Of a DNA stretch of 64,000 bases, positions 16,121 to 25,174 are shown piece by piece. Under the pieces are notes generated by a model that was given only the letters and a program-made list of their open reading frames with translations, made no database searches and was not told the DNA's origin. Position 1 is the first letter of the stretch; each line of letters opens with the position of its first letter. The position numbers and the translations under genes are program-made. The stretch covers positions 62,001 through 126,000 of the forward strand of contig JADKEK010000004.1 in NCBI GenBank assembly GCA_016718035.1, written 5' to 3'. The stretch comes from Bacteroidota bacterium (GTDB taxonomy: Bacteria > Bacteroidota > Bacteroidia > Chitinophagales > BACL12).

Positions 16121-17014
16121 TTACATCGCCGGCACCATCGACCCAATGGCCGAAATTGCATTTTTTTGACCGCTGCTAATCATCCAATCCGGTTCAGCTG
16201 CAAGTCCGGTTTCGCTGCCATAAAAAGCAACAGCTAAGCCATCGTCAATTTCATCAAAATCGTATTGATTAGCTCCAATTATGACATCATCAAATCCATC
16301 GGCATTGATATCTCCTGCATAACTCACAGGGAAACCTGAGATTGCACCTGCCTGATTTGCCTGCCAACTCCAGCCTGATTCTACAGGGCCTTCCGGACTT
16401 CCCCAGTATAGCCATGTTTTTCCCTCTTCTATTTCGGGTTCATCCCACATTTTTGCGGACAAAAACAGGTCGTTATATCCATCTCCATTAATATCTCCGT
16501 CCAAAGCCACGCCACTACCTAAAAGGGCAAAAACCTGGTCAAAATCGAGGCTCCAGTCGGGTTCACCTGCGTTTAAACCGCTTTCTGAGCCGTACCACAA
16601 GTAAATACGTCCTTCATTGTATTCTTCACCTGTCCACTGCAAACAGCCTACAACCACATCACTAAATCCATCACCGTTCAAATCGCCACCTGAAGTGCTA
16701 AATCCAAGCACAGAACTATCGTTATTAGACTCAAACTCCCATGCAGGTTCAGTTTCAAGCCCTGCTGGTCCGCCATAATAAAGCGACAGTTTGCCTTCCT
16801 CACCATTTGTTTCCTCAGGGTTGCTGTAGTCGATGGCAGACACAATCATATCCTCAAATCCGTCGCCATTCACATCACCGGCATTACTCATGCTCCACCC
16901 GAAAGCGGTGTAAGTCAAGTTGCCGTAGTCCGACCACGCCGGTCCCTCATAAAAGGCTTGTGAATAGGCACTAAAGCCGCTTAAAAGCGCATAAAACAGC
17001 AACAATTTCCGCAT
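16121..17014 (-). CDS. FG-GAP repeat T9SS cargo, N-terminal part of a frameshifted gene
   Basis: Starts MRKLLLFYALLSGFSAYSQ, a signal peptide, followed by five integrin-alpha-type FG-GAP repeats with calcium loops (GDVNGDGFED, GDLNGDGFSD, GDINGDGYND, GDINADGFDD). The frame runs off after DWMISSGQKNA. In the other frame the text continues FGHWVDGAGDVNGDGYDD into the downstream part, so this is one gene split by a missing A in an A7 run. The start at 17014 is chosen for the signal peptide. The reverse-strand -7 element TATATTTG at 17023-17030 lies only 8 nt upstream, which excludes the longer frame from 17053. Confidence 0.85.
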   Translation of the reverse strand: MRKLLLFYALLSGFSAYSQAFYEGPAWSDYGNLTYTAFGWSMSNAGDVNGDGFEDMIVSAIDYSNPEETNGEEGKLSLYYGGPAGLETEPAWEFESNNDSSVLGFSTSGGDLNGDGFSDVVVGCLQWTGEEYNEGRIYLWYGSESGLNAGEPDWSLDFDQVFALLGSGVALDGDINGDGYNDLFLSAKMWDEPEIEEGKTWLYWGSPEGPVESGWSWQANQAGAISGFPVSYAGDINADGFDDVIIGANQYDFDEIDDGLAVAFYGSETGLAAEPDWMISSGQKNAISAIGSMVPAM

Positions 17015-17150
17015 AAGATGTCCAAATATACGCAGTAAAGCCCTTGCCAACAATGACCAATACCCCTTACAATTGGCTGGCTAAGCAAATACAAAGTATA
17101 AATACCGAAAGCGTTAAAAATGTCGTTTTAGTGGTAAAAACGGTCTGCTA

Positions 17151-17181
17151 TTGATTTGTATCGAAAATCTTAGTAAATTTG
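17151..17181 (+). promoter_or_regulatory. rpoD promoter
   Basis: TTG at 17151-17153 and TAAATTTG at 17174-17181 are separated by 20 bp, matching the Bacteroidota -33/-7 layout. The predicted leader is about 108 nt, longer than for most genes in this window. Confidence 0.6.
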
Positions 17182-17294
17182 CACCCCGGCTCAATTTTTA
17201 ATTTTTATTGAGTTTCAGGAAACTTTTTAATTAGCACACCGTTCTAATTTAACGAACCATTCAATTCACAAGAAATAAACGAGGTTAATTAACA

Positions 17295-18164
17295 ATGCGT
17301 CAGCTAAAGATTACGAAATCAATCACCAACCGCGAAAGCGAGTCGTTAGAGAAGTATTTACAGGAAATTGGTAAGGTAGACCTGGTTACAGCAGAGGAGG
17401 AAGTTACCCTTGCGCAAAAGATTAAACAGGGCGACCAGCTTGCATTGGAGAAATTGGTGAAAGCCAACCTCCGTTTCGTGGTATCGGTAGCCAAACAATA
17501 TCAGCACAATGGTTTGTCGTTAAACGATTTAATTAACGAAGGCAACGTTGGTCTGGTAAAAGCAGCTCAAAAATTTGATGAAACAAAAGGTTTCAAATTC
17601 ATTTCATATGCCGTTTGGTGGATTCGTCAGAGCATTATGCAGGCATTAGCCGAGCAAAGCCGCTTAGTTCGTTTACCATTGAACAAAGTAGGTTCATTAA
17701 GTAAAATTAACCGTGCATTTTCTGAATTAGAGCAAAAATTCGAACGTGAACCAACGTCTGAAGAATTAGCTGAAGTGTTAGAATTAGCACCTGAAGAAAT
17801 TAAAAATACATTGAGTGTTTCTAGTCGCCACGTATCTGTTGATGCACCATTTGATGATGGTGAAAACAGCAGCTTACTCGACGTATTAGAAAATCGCGAC
17901 ACTGAACGCACCGATGAAAAATTAGATTATAGTCACTCATTAAAAGTGGAAACTGAACGCACGTTAGCAACACTTACTGAACGTGAACGTGATGTAATTA
18001 AATTATTCTTCGGAATTGGTGTTCCTTACGCCATGACTTTAGAAGATATTGGTGAAGAGTTTGGATTAACCCGCGAACGTGTTCGTCAGATAAAAGATAA
18101 TGCAATAAATAAATTGCGTTCTAGTACTAGAAATAAAGCACTGAAAGCGTATCTTGCGCAGTAA
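17295..18164 (+). CDS. rpoD: Primary RNA polymerase sigma factor (RpoD/SigA)
   Basis: A 289-residue sigma-70 with no region 1.1, the compact form that serves as the housekeeping sigma factor of Bacteroidota. Region 1.2 is at ESLEKYLQEIGKVDLVTAEEE. Region 2 (about residues 53-122) has NLRFVVSVAKQY, LNDLINEGNVGLVKAAQKFD and the DNA-melting FISYAVWWIRQSIMQAL. Region 3 (about 130-200) and region 4 with TLEDIGEEFGLTRERVRQIK (helix-turn-helix) complete it. It recognises the TTG/TAnnTTTG promoters seen throughout the window. It is monocistronic, with its own promoter and terminator. Confidence 0.97.
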   Translation: MRQLKITKSITNRESESLEKYLQEIGKVDLVTAEEEVTLAQKIKQGDQLALEKLVKANLRFVVSVAKQYQHNGLSLNDLINEGNVGLVKAAQKFDETKGFKFISYAVWWIRQSIMQALAEQSRLVRLPLNKVGSLSKINRAFSELEQKFEREPTSEELAEVLELAPEEIKNTLSVSSRHVSVDAPFDDGENSSLLDVLENRDTERTDEKLDYSHSLKVETERTLATLTERERDVIKLFFGIGVPYAMTLEDIGEEFGLTRERVRQIKDNAINKLRSSTRNKALKAYLAQ

Positions 18165-18212
18165 TTAAAATATTGTCTGCTTCGGCGGACGAAACTTTGT
18201 GTTTTCATGGGG

Positions 18213-18253
18213 ATCCCCCGGTAAAGTCTCCCGACTGAGCTGGGGGTTTTTTT
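18213..18253 (+). terminator. Terminator of rpoD
   Basis: CCCCCGG (18215-18221) pairs with CTGGGGG (18240-18246), including one G-T pair, around an 18-nt loop. A run of seven T follows. It lies 50 nt past the stop codon. Confidence 0.75.
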
Positions 18254-18287
18254 ATGGTTTTATCCTAAGTTTTTTAATCCCGAATTT

Positions 18288-18859
18288 AATGAGTTGTCCG
18301 CCAAGGCGGACATGAGGGATGAGTAATGGCAATATACCAGTTTGTGCTGTTGATTTATTATAAATTTTAATTCAACCTAAATTTTAAAAACCAATCGTCA
18401 AGCCTCCAGTTGTCGCAGACAACGTTGTCGTGGAGTCTTTGACTCCAGACGCCACCCCGGTCTCCCGACAGGAGTCAAAGTAATAAGCATTAAATTATAT
18501 AAAGTTTGTTCCTGTTACATCTTCCCAAAAACTAAATTTAATAAAACAACCATAGCCCACAATCCCGATAACAATCGGGACACAAAATGAATGCACAAAA
18601 AACACAAAATAAAAATCATAGCATTTTAGTATGTCGTTTAAATTTTGGGCCATTTGTGAGTGTACCTTTTGTGTTCAGGTTCATCGGAATTGCGAGCTAA
18701 AATAATTCTATCAGTATTGCCCGCCATGGCCAACATGAGTGATGAGTGGTAGCACCTTTATCTGTATTTTAAAAATTGATTCAACAGAAATTTTTATACA
18801 CCAATCGTCAGGCACCAATGTTGAGGCGGATGCAATTCGCCACTACATTGATGCCTGAC
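18288..18859. repeat. Imperfect direct repeat with embedded stem-loops
   Basis: Two related segments lie in gene-free DNA. Segment A (about 18288-18420) and segment B (about 18715-18830) both run: GCCCGCC/GTCCGCC dyad, ATGAGNGATGAGT, a spacer, ATTCAAC, AAATTTT, ACCAATCGTCA. Each then enters a hairpin. A has the palindrome GACAACGTTGTC and GGAGTC-TTT-GACTCC. B has a near-perfect 15-bp stem (18807-18821 with 18845-18859) enclosing GGCG...CGCC. The first part recurs at 5561-5603. No transposase or coding frame is present. Confidence 0.6.
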
Positions 18860-18951
18860 TTAATTTTGAATATTAAATTTCAATTAATGGCAAACAATTT
18901 AATTGAAAATTTTTTATGCTTGATATAATAAGCAATGATTCCATTTAATGA

Positions 18952-19003
18952 GCATTTTTTGTTGTAGGGACTAATTGCAAGCGCCCTTACAACAAAAAAA
19001 TGC
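18952..19003. repeat. Long inverted repeat (possible bidirectional terminator)
   Basis: GCATTTTTTGTTGTAGGG at 18952-18969 is mirrored by CCCTTACAAC and an A-run ending ATGC, up to 19003. The stem is about 17 bp with one bulged base and a 14-nt loop. A/T-runs flank it on both sides, so it could end transcription from either side. The remaining bases of 18165-19133 show nothing coding. Confidence 0.5.
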
Positions 19004-19133
19004 AGCGAGTTTATCCAACTTCCCTTCGCGTAACTTTGAGCACCTTCGAGACTTTGTGGCGGTAAAAGGTGTTTGTGCAGAAAGGTAATCTAATAAGCAA
19101 TACCATATATTATTTAGCTTGAGACTTACCACC

Positions 19134-19969
19134 TCATTTCCACCCCCGACGCAATTTAATTTCATCATAAGATTCAATTATGGTGCGCAATTTTTCCTGC
19201 ATTACTATTTTTTCTGAATTGGAAGAATTTGGATTTGAATCGGGGTGATATTTTTTTGCCAAATGATGAAATGCAGTTTTTAATTCTTTTTCTGTGCAGT
19301 TGCTAGTCAAATTAAATATGGTATATATATCAGGTTTTGAGTTGTTTTTTCAGTATACGTTTTTGTATTGCTATTGTAATTGTTTTGATGTTGTTGGGAA
19401 AATGTACGGTAAATTGTTTTTACATCTTCATAAGGTAAATTAATTCGTGCAGCTAAATAATTAATTGTATGTGTTGCTTTTTCTTTTGGTGCAGTTGGGT
19501 GATAGGTGATTTCAAATAAAAATAAAATAATATCTTTTTTATCTTTTAAATCGGCATGTAATTTAATTTGTTCGCAAATAGCTTCTACCTGAATACGCTG
19601 TCGCAATAGTTCATGAAAAAACGCAAATCGTTTGGTAGCATATACTTCACCAAATTTACTTACAAGTCTGCGATGTAAAGTTTCATTCGAAATTCTCCCA
19701 TCTAATTCTCCTGCCTGCAAAACAAAAGCTGCCAACATTAAATAACTAATTCTGTTGTCGGTTGTTTTTTTTGCGGGTTGTTCTTTAAAAATAAGTTCGC
19801 AGTCCATTATTATCCCGATAATTAAACCAATAATAAAACCACTATTGCTTCCCATTAAAAATAATCCGAATAAAGCCAATAATAATTTATGATACCCAAA
19901 AGGTTTGAATACCAGCTTCCATTCGGTAGTGCGCAATACAACTATTACAGTATTTAATTTTTTCCGCAA
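19134..19969 (-). pseudogene. TerB-DnaJ (DjlA-like) membrane co-chaperone, single-base frameshift
   Basis: The first frame (19969 to 19307) gives a Gly-rich membrane segment (residues about 30-55), then a TerB-like helical domain (about 70-185). It stops within a linker. Adding one A to the A6 run (T6 at 19345-19350 on the given strand) lets the frame continue as KNNSKPDIYTIFNLTS, then a J-domain with HHLAKKYHPDSNP (the HPD motif) and ending LRRGWK at the TGA at 19134-19136. The restored protein of about 277 residues has the membrane-TerB-J order of DjlA, an inner-membrane Hsp70 partner. The start is a TTG one base after the stop of the glycosylase gene, so the two are probably coupled. Assembly error is the likelier cause of the break. 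Confidence 0.82.
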
Positions 19970-19970
19970 C

Positions 19971-20576
19971 TTATTTTGCTTTGGAGGTAAATGGCGAATC
20001 GGCTATTCTAAAACGCCATGGAATTAATTTATAAGGGCCACTAAAATTCATTCCCACACGTGGTGAAGCTACAATTTGTTTCGGGTTAATTGGTGCAGCA
20101 TCACAAATCCGGATGTCCTGACCCAATAACGAAAGTCCGTTGTGTTTTGTTGTTAAACCCAAACATTGTGTAACCAATCCGGGGCCTGCGCCCATACCCG
20201 AAGTAAATTTGGTGAGGTTTCTTCTTTCAAGCATTGTGGGAATACCTTCAGTAGGTTCAATAGCCCGAATCAATACGGCATGTGGTTGGCCGGCAACATG
20301 TGTGACAACGTTAAACAAATAATGTACGCCATAACATAAATACACATAACTCACACCACCCTCTGCATACATGATTTTAGTTCTTTCCGTAAAGCGGCCA
20401 CTGTAGGCATGGCAGCCACGGTCCTCAACTCCACAGTAGGCCTCGGTTTCACAAATAATTCCAGCAGTAACCTTACCTTCAAAGGAGGTCATTAATTTTT
20501 TGCCCAACAATGCCCTGGCAATGCCCAAAGTATCGGCATGCGTGTAAAAGCTTTTTTTTAATGTGAAATTATTCAT
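19971..20576 (-). CDS. mpg: DNA-3-methyladenine glycosylase (AAG/MPG family)
   Basis: A 201-residue enzyme that excises alkylated purines in base-excision repair. The family signature is complete: ALLGKKLMTSFEGK, then IICETEAYCGVEDRGCHAYSGR with the catalytic Glu of the ETEAY motif, RTKIMYAEGGVSYVYLCYGVH, AVLIRAIEP, and GMGAGPGLVTQCLGL. Length is the normal bacterial size (about 200). It is first in an operon with the TerB-DnaJ gene. A reverse-strand -7 element (TATATTTG, 20603-20610) lies 27 nt upstream of the start. Confidence 0.95.
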   Translation of the reverse strand: MNNFTLKKSFYTHADTLGIARALLGKKLMTSFEGKVTAGIICETEAYCGVEDRGCHAYSGRFTERTKIMYAEGGVSYVYLCYGVHYLFNVVTHVAGQPHAVLIRAIEPTEGIPTMLERRNLTKFTSGMGAGPGLVTQCLGLTTKHNGLSLLGQDIRICDAAPINPKQIVASPRVGMNFSGPYKLIPWRFRIADSPFTSKAK

Positions 20577-20602
20577 TCAACTTTGTTGTGGACTTCAGTA
20601 TG

Positions 20603-20610
20603 CAAATATA
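20603..20610 (-). promoter_or_regulatory. -7 element of the glycosylase/TerB-DnaJ operon
   Basis: The reverse strand reads TATATTTG, an exact TAnnTTTG match, upstream of the start at 20576. Confidence 0.55.
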
Positions 20611-20650
20611 TTCGAAGGAATGAACTGCTACATAGTAAAATAATAATATT

Positions 20651-21350
20651 ATGCATGGGACCCTGTATTTAAGTACCAACAATATTGAGTGAAGAAGCGC
20701 TTCATGTAATTCCGCAATATGTATTTGACATCACAAATAAGTTAACTGTTTTTTTTGTTGAAAATGAAAAAACGGCAAGGCGATATTTGCGCAAATCGGG
20801 ATTCACCGCATCGTTTGAAACAACACCAATTTTACCTCTTAATGAGCATACCGATACGGCAACCGTTTCAACCTATGTGGAGTATTTAAAACAAGGTACA
20901 GATTGTGCATTAATGAGTGAGGCGGGTGTTCCGGCGGTTGCTGATCCGGGTAGTGTATTGGTGCGATTTTGTCATCAAAATAATATCCGGGTAGTTCCAC
21001 TTGTTGGGCCTTCTTCTATTTTATTGGCATTAATGGGCAGCGGACTAAATGGTCAGCAGTTTCATTTTCATGGATATATTCCGGTAAAACAACCACAGCG
21101 CAAACAATATATTCAGCACATGGAAGCGGAAACAAAAAAAGGAGTAACACAAATTTTTATAGAAACACCTTATCGCAATAATGCCATTTTACAGGATATA
21201 ATAAGTGCGTGTAATAGTGATGTATTATTATGTATTGCCTATGATTTAACAGGGACAAAGGAATCAATACGCACACAACCCATTTCGTATTGGAAAAAAC
21301 ATTTGCCGGCTTTGGAAAAAATTCCGGCTATATTTTTATTGGGGATGTAA
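20651..21350 (+). CDS. RsmI-like SAM-dependent (tetrapyrrole methylase family) methyltransferase, probable N-terminal frameshift
   Basis: From 20685 the open frame encodes about 221 residues of a tetrapyrrole-methylase-fold enzyme: FFVENEKTARRYLRKSG, MSEAGVPAVADPGSVLVRFC (as in RsmI, the 16S rRNA C1402 2'-O-methyltransferase), PLVGPSSILLALMGSGLNGQ, and IFIETPYRNN. That frame has no ATG and would need TTG at 20685, lacking the first beta strand. An ATG at 20651 in the neighbouring frame reads MHGTLYLSTNNIE, matching the expected TLYLIP-like start, then stops. One extra base near 20676-20684 explains both. In Bacteroidota this short form is usually annotated as a SAM-dependent methyltransferase, and the substrate is not certain. 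Confidence 0.72.
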
Positions 21351-21393
21351 AACGAGCAATGTAATTACCCGTCAATCCTTTTCAAAAAATAGT

Positions 21394-21401
21394 TAATTTT
21401 G
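21394..21401 (+). promoter_or_regulatory. -7 element of the DUF3109 gene
   Basis: TAATTTTG ends 4 nt before the ATG at 21406, predicting a leaderless transcript. Confidence 0.6.
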
Positions 21402-21405
21402 TAAC

Positions 21406-21978
21406 ATGATTGTAATTCAACAGACTTTAGTAAGCGAAGACATTCTCGACAAAGAATTTGTATGCAATTTAAATGCCTGTATGGGCGCTTGTTGTGTAGA
21501 AGGCGATGAAGGCGCATTTGTAGATGAGGATGAAAAGAAGATGTTGAAAAAAGTGTATCCTATAGTGAAAGAATATCTCACTAAAGAAGGAATTGATGCC
21601 ATCGAAAAACAAGGCTATTGGGTGACCAACGATGAAGGGGTTTTAAAAACACCTTTAATGAAAGATGGACCTTGTGCATACACCATTTGGGAAAAAGGTA
21701 TTGCATTGTGTGGCATTGAAAAAGCATTTTTAGATAAAAAGGTAAAATGGCAAAAACCGGTAAGCTGTCATTTGTATCCAATTCGTATTTCTAAGGTTGG
21801 TGAATTTGATGCGCTGAATTACGAAAAATGGAATATTTGTAAACCGGCGTGTAAAAATGGCAAGGAATTAGGTGTGCCAATTTTCCGATTTGTAAAAACA
21901 GCACTTATTCGCAAATATGGAGAGGAATATTATGAAGCATTGGAAGCAACTTACGCATATAAACAAACAGATAAATAG
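21406..21978 (+). CDS. DUF3109 family cysteine-rich protein
   Basis: A 190-residue cytosolic protein with eight cysteines arranged as in DUF3109, a relative of YkgJ-type zinc or iron-sulfur proteins: FVCNLNACMGACCVEGDEGA near the N-terminus, DGPCAYTIWEKGIALCGIE in the middle, then PVSCHLYPIRI and NICKPACKNGKELG. The function is unknown. The family is widely conserved in Bacteroidota as a single-copy gene. It stands alone between two other plus-strand genes. The cysteine pattern is intact. Confidence 0.88.
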   Translation: MIVIQQTLVSEDILDKEFVCNLNACMGACCVEGDEGAFVDEDEKKMLKKVYPIVKEYLTKEGIDAIEKQGYWVTNDEGVLKTPLMKDGPCAYTIWEKGIALCGIEKAFLDKKVKWQKPVSCHLYPIRISKVGEFDALNYEKWNICKPACKNGKELGVPIFRFVKTALIRKYGEEYYEALEATYAYKQTDK

Positions 21979-22077
21979 GAAAATATCATATACACCGTAT
22001 TTTCATCCTTAATTACTGATTTAAACACTTACTCCGGACGCAGTTTCCAGTTTCTAGGATTATTCGCTTTTCACATT

Positions 22078-22098
22078 GGTGTAAACACCGTACCTTCG
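22078..22098 (+). promoter_or_regulatory. nadB promoter with overlapping dyad
   Basis: TACCTTCG at 22091-22098 is a -7-like element (TAnnTTTG with one change) ending 4 nt before the ATG. GGTGT-AA-ACACC at 22078-22089 directly abuts it and could hold a repressor. NAD-responsive control is a reasonable guess, but no regulator is visible. Confidence 0.4.
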
Positions 22099-22102
22099 CA
22101 TT

Positions 22103-23701
22103 ATGCATAAGGCAGATTTCCTCGTTATAGGTTCCGGTATTGCCGGTCTAACATTTGCGCTAAAAACAGCGCGCAGATTTCCCGATAAAACAATTACAAT
22201 TATTACCAAAGCTGAAGAAGAAGAAACCAATACCAAATACGCACAAGGTGGTATTGCAGCGGTTTGGGATTTTGAAAAGGACAGTTACGAAAAACATATT
22301 GATGATACCTTAATTGCAGGTGATGGTTTGTGTAAGCGCGATATTGTTGAAATAGTTGTGAAGGAAGGCCCTGAACGAGTAAAAGAAATCATTAATTGGG
22401 GAGCCGATTTTGATAAAAATAAAGAAGGTGAATACAGTTTAGGAAAAGAAGGTGGGCATTCAGAATTTCGTGTGTTGCACCATAAAGATGTAACAGGTAA
22501 AGAAATTGAAAAAACATTATTGGAAGAAGCGCTTTCATTACCAAATATCAGTATTCATGCACACCATTTCGTAATTGATATTATCACGCAACATCACCTT
22601 GGACGAATAGTTACACGACATACACCTGATATTGAATGTTATGGTGTTTATGTATTGAATAAAAAAAATAAAACCATTGAAAAAATAATTGCCAAAATTA
22701 CGGTAATGGCTAGTGGTGGGGCAGGTCAGGTGTATAAAAACACGACCAACCCAATTATTGCAACCGGCGATGGTATGGCCATGGTGTACAGGGCTAAAGG
22801 CAGAATTTCGAATATGGAATTTGTGCAATTTCATCCAACATCATTATATCAGCCTGGTGTTACGCCATCATTTTTAATTACAGAAGCAATTAGAGGTGCA
22901 AGGGGAGAATTAAAAACAAGTGATGGTAAACCGTTTATGCATAAATATGATGAACGTAAATCGTTGGCGCCGAGAGATATAGTTGCAAGAGCAATAGATA
23001 ATGAAATGAAAATACGGGGAGATGAATTTGTGTATTTAGATTGTGCGCCTATTCCCAAAGAAGAGTTGTTAAATCATTTTCCGAATATTTATGAAAAATG
23101 TAAATCAATCGGATTAGATATTTTGAAAGATTTTATACCTGTAGTTCCTGCAGCACATTATATGTGTGGTGGTATTTTAACCGATGCGCATGGCAATTCC
23201 AGTATTAATAATTTATATGCCTGCGGCGAATGCAGTTCAACAGGTTTGCACGGAGCAAATCGATTGGCCAGTAATTCGTTACTCGAAGCATTAGTATTTG
23301 CAAATCGTATATATGAAGATGCAGCAGCAAAAATTGATAACATTGAATTTCAGGAAAATATTCCGGATTGGAATGCGGAAGGCACCAATGAGCCGAAGGA
23401 AATGGTAATGATAACGCAGAGTATCAGGGAGTTAAAAGAAATAATGACCAATTATGTTGGCATTGTGCGCAGCAACGAACGTCTTGAAAGAGCCCTTAAC
23501 CGTTTGCACTTATTGTATGAAGAAACCGAACGTTTATACGATACTACAGCCATTTCACCACAATTGTGCGAGTTGCGGAATTTAATCACTGTTGGGTTCT
23601 TAATTACCCGCGGCGCCAGTGCCAGAAAAGAGAGCCGCGGTTTGCACTACACCACCGATTTCCCTGAAAGGTCTGACTGGGCAGAAGATAGTTTGTTTTA
23701 A
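22103..23701 (+). CDS. nadB: L-aspartate oxidase
   Basis: A 532-residue flavoenzyme that oxidises L-aspartate to iminoaspartate, the first step of de novo NAD synthesis. It has the FAD-binding VIGSGIAGLTFALKTA (residues 8-23), TNTKYAQGGIAAVWD, EGGHSEFRVLHHKDVTGKEI, MEFVQFHPTSLY, AIRGARGELKTSDG, LAPRDIVARAID, HYMCGGI and the FAD-site CSSTGLHGANRLASNSLLEA. The C-terminal helical domain is present, and length is normal. nadA and nadC are not in the window. Confidence 0.96.
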   Translation: MHKADFLVIGSGIAGLTFALKTARRFPDKTITIITKAEEEETNTKYAQGGIAAVWDFEKDSYEKHIDDTLIAGDGLCKRDIVEIVVKEGPERVKEIINWGADFDKNKEGEYSLGKEGGHSEFRVLHHKDVTGKEIEKTLLEEALSLPNISIHAHHFVIDIITQHHLGRIVTRHTPDIECYGVYVLNKKNKTIEKIIAKITVMASGGAGQVYKNTTNPIIATGDGMAMVYRAKGRISNMEFVQFHPTSLYQPGVTPSFLITEAIRGARGELKTSDGKPFMHKYDERKSLAPRDIVARAIDNEMKIRGDEFVYLDCAPIPKEELLNHFPNIYEKCKSIGLDILKDFIPVVPAAHYMCGGILTDAHGNSSINNLYACGECSSTGLHGANRLASNSLLEALVFANRIYEDAAAKIDNIEFQENIPDWNAEGTNEPKEMVMITQSIRELKEIMTNYVGIVRSNERLERALNRLHLLYEETERLYDTTAISPQLCELRNLITVGFLITRGASARKESRGLHYTTDFPERSDWAEDSLF

Positions 23702-23707
23702 TTGCCG

Positions 23708-23715
23708 TAAATTTG
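23708..23715 (+). promoter_or_regulatory. -7 element of the secreted hydrolase gene
   Basis: TAAATTTG, an exact TAnnTTTG match, lies 20 nt before the ATG at 23736. Confidence 0.55.
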
Positions 23716-23735
23716 TAATACTTGTTTAGTGTGAT

Positions 23736-25007
23736 ATGATGAAAACATTTTTTACTACATTTTTTTTAATTGCTACATTTTTCGTTTCAGCTCAGGATTA
23801 TTGTACGATGTCCCGGTTTGATGAATTTGTATTTGATGACAATGAAATAGAAATTTTATCGAATGTTAAATACGGGGAAGCGGTAAATTATTTGGGTAAT
23901 AATCAGAATTTATTTTTAGACATTTATAAACCGAAGACTGCATTTGATGAACTCAGCAAACGGCCATTAATTTTTTTCGTTCATGGCGGCGGATTAGTTG
24001 GTGGATCAAAAGATAGTCAGGGAGCCGTTGACCTTGGTAATTTATACGCAAAAATGGGTTATGTATATGTGAGTATAGATTATCGCATAGGTTGGGATAA
24101 TGGCGATGCTGACGATGGTTGTGGCGGCGATACTACCGATTTATTCAGAGCTACCTACAGAGCAGTGCAGGACGTAAGAGCGGCATATCGTTTTATAAAA
24201 GGCGAAGCCGATGTTTATGGCATAGATACTAATGTAATATTTGTTGAAGGTAACAGCGCCGGTTCGCGTTTAATATTATTTGCCTTATATGCAAGTCAAG
24301 CTGATTACGATTCACAATTTTATGATGAATTAGGCAGTATTGACACAGCGGTTAATGAATATGATAACTATCACTTTAATCCTATTGGTGTAATTACAGA
24401 AGCAGGTGGTATAGAAGACACCAGTTTATTATATAATAACAATTATCCGCATCTGTATTTTCATGGCACTTGTGACTCCATAGTTCCATTTTTTTCAGGT
24501 CCTACATTTTTCTGTTATCAACCATTTGAATATCCTAATTTACACGGCAGCTGGCAATTAACACAACTATCGAAACGACTTGGCCGAACAGTTCAATTTT
24601 ATATTGGCGAAGGCGCAGGACACGATGCGGTTATTCCTGATTCAATTATTTTATATACCGCGCCGTTTATGAAAGATATTATGTGCAATACATTAGTATC
24701 TAAAGATATTTATCGCGTGTTAGGAAAGTATAAATGCGCAGTTGCCAACGAAGGTGAATTGGTAATTGTTGATATTTATCCAAATCCGGTTGTCGATAAT
24801 ATTTATTTACAGGTAACCAGCACACGTGAAAAAGAAATTGAAATGGCGATTTATAATTCTATAGGACAAGTGGTATTGAGTTATAATTTAGAATTCTACC
24901 CACCCATTAAAGACTATATTATAAATGTTGGCGACCTTGCCAGAGGTATTTATTATTTACGTATTAGTCAGCGTCAGGAAATTTATGTGGCGAAGTTTTT
25001 GAAGTGA
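23736..25007 (+). CDS. Secreted alpha/beta hydrolase (carboxylesterase-like) with T9SS sorting domain
   Basis: A 423-residue exported protein: signal peptide (residues 1-19), alpha/beta-hydrolase domain (about 40-310) and a T9SS type A tail (about 340-423, VDIYPNPVVDNIYLQ...GIYYLRISQ). The oxyanion-hole FFVHGGGLVGGSK, the nucleophile elbow VEGNSAGSR (Ser in G-N-S-A-G), an Asp in HGTCDSIVP and a His in GAGHDAVIP make a complete catalytic triad. The form resembles carboxylesterase/acetyl-xylan-esterase-like enzymes of the BD-FAE/lipase-3 kind. An ester substrate outside the cell is likely but unspecified. Confidence 0.87.
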   Translation: MMKTFFTTFFLIATFFVSAQDYCTMSRFDEFVFDDNEIEILSNVKYGEAVNYLGNNQNLFLDIYKPKTAFDELSKRPLIFFVHGGGLVGGSKDSQGAVDLGNLYAKMGYVYVSIDYRIGWDNGDADDGCGGDTTDLFRATYRAVQDVRAAYRFIKGEADVYGIDTNVIFVEGNSAGSRLILFALYASQADYDSQFYDELGSIDTAVNEYDNYHFNPIGVITEAGGIEDTSLLYNNNYPHLYFHGTCDSIVPFFSGPTFFCYQPFEYPNLHGSWQLTQLSKRLGRTVQFYIGEGAGHDAVIPDSIILYTAPFMKDIMCNTLVSKDIYRVLGKYKCAVANEGELVIVDIYPNPVVDNIYLQVTSTREKEIEMAIYNSIGQVVLSYNLEFYPPIKDYIINVGDLARGIYYLRISQRQEIYVAKFLK

Positions 25008-25150
25008 TTATCGCAACATAAAAATCAGCCAAGTTTGTTGTTTTAAAATGACATATGCATTATTGCTTCAAGCATATCTCCGCAATAACATAAGCTAATT
25101 ATACTTTCAAATTCACGGTTTTCGGTGAATGGACATATCGTTAATCCTGT

Positions 25151-25158
25151 TACCTTTG
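25151..25158 (+). promoter_or_regulatory. -7 element of the 805-residue orphan gene
   Basis: TACCTTTG, an exact TAnnTTTG match, lies 16 nt before the ATG at 25175. An AAAAAAGG purine run in between may help ribosome binding. Confidence 0.55.
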
Positions 25159-25174
25159 AAAAAAGGCTATTCCT

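Noticed and set aside
18971..19177. Reverse-strand frame in the repeat-rich stretch
   Set aside because: It covers the long inverted repeat and overlaps the J-domain end out of frame, and its composition is not protein-like.
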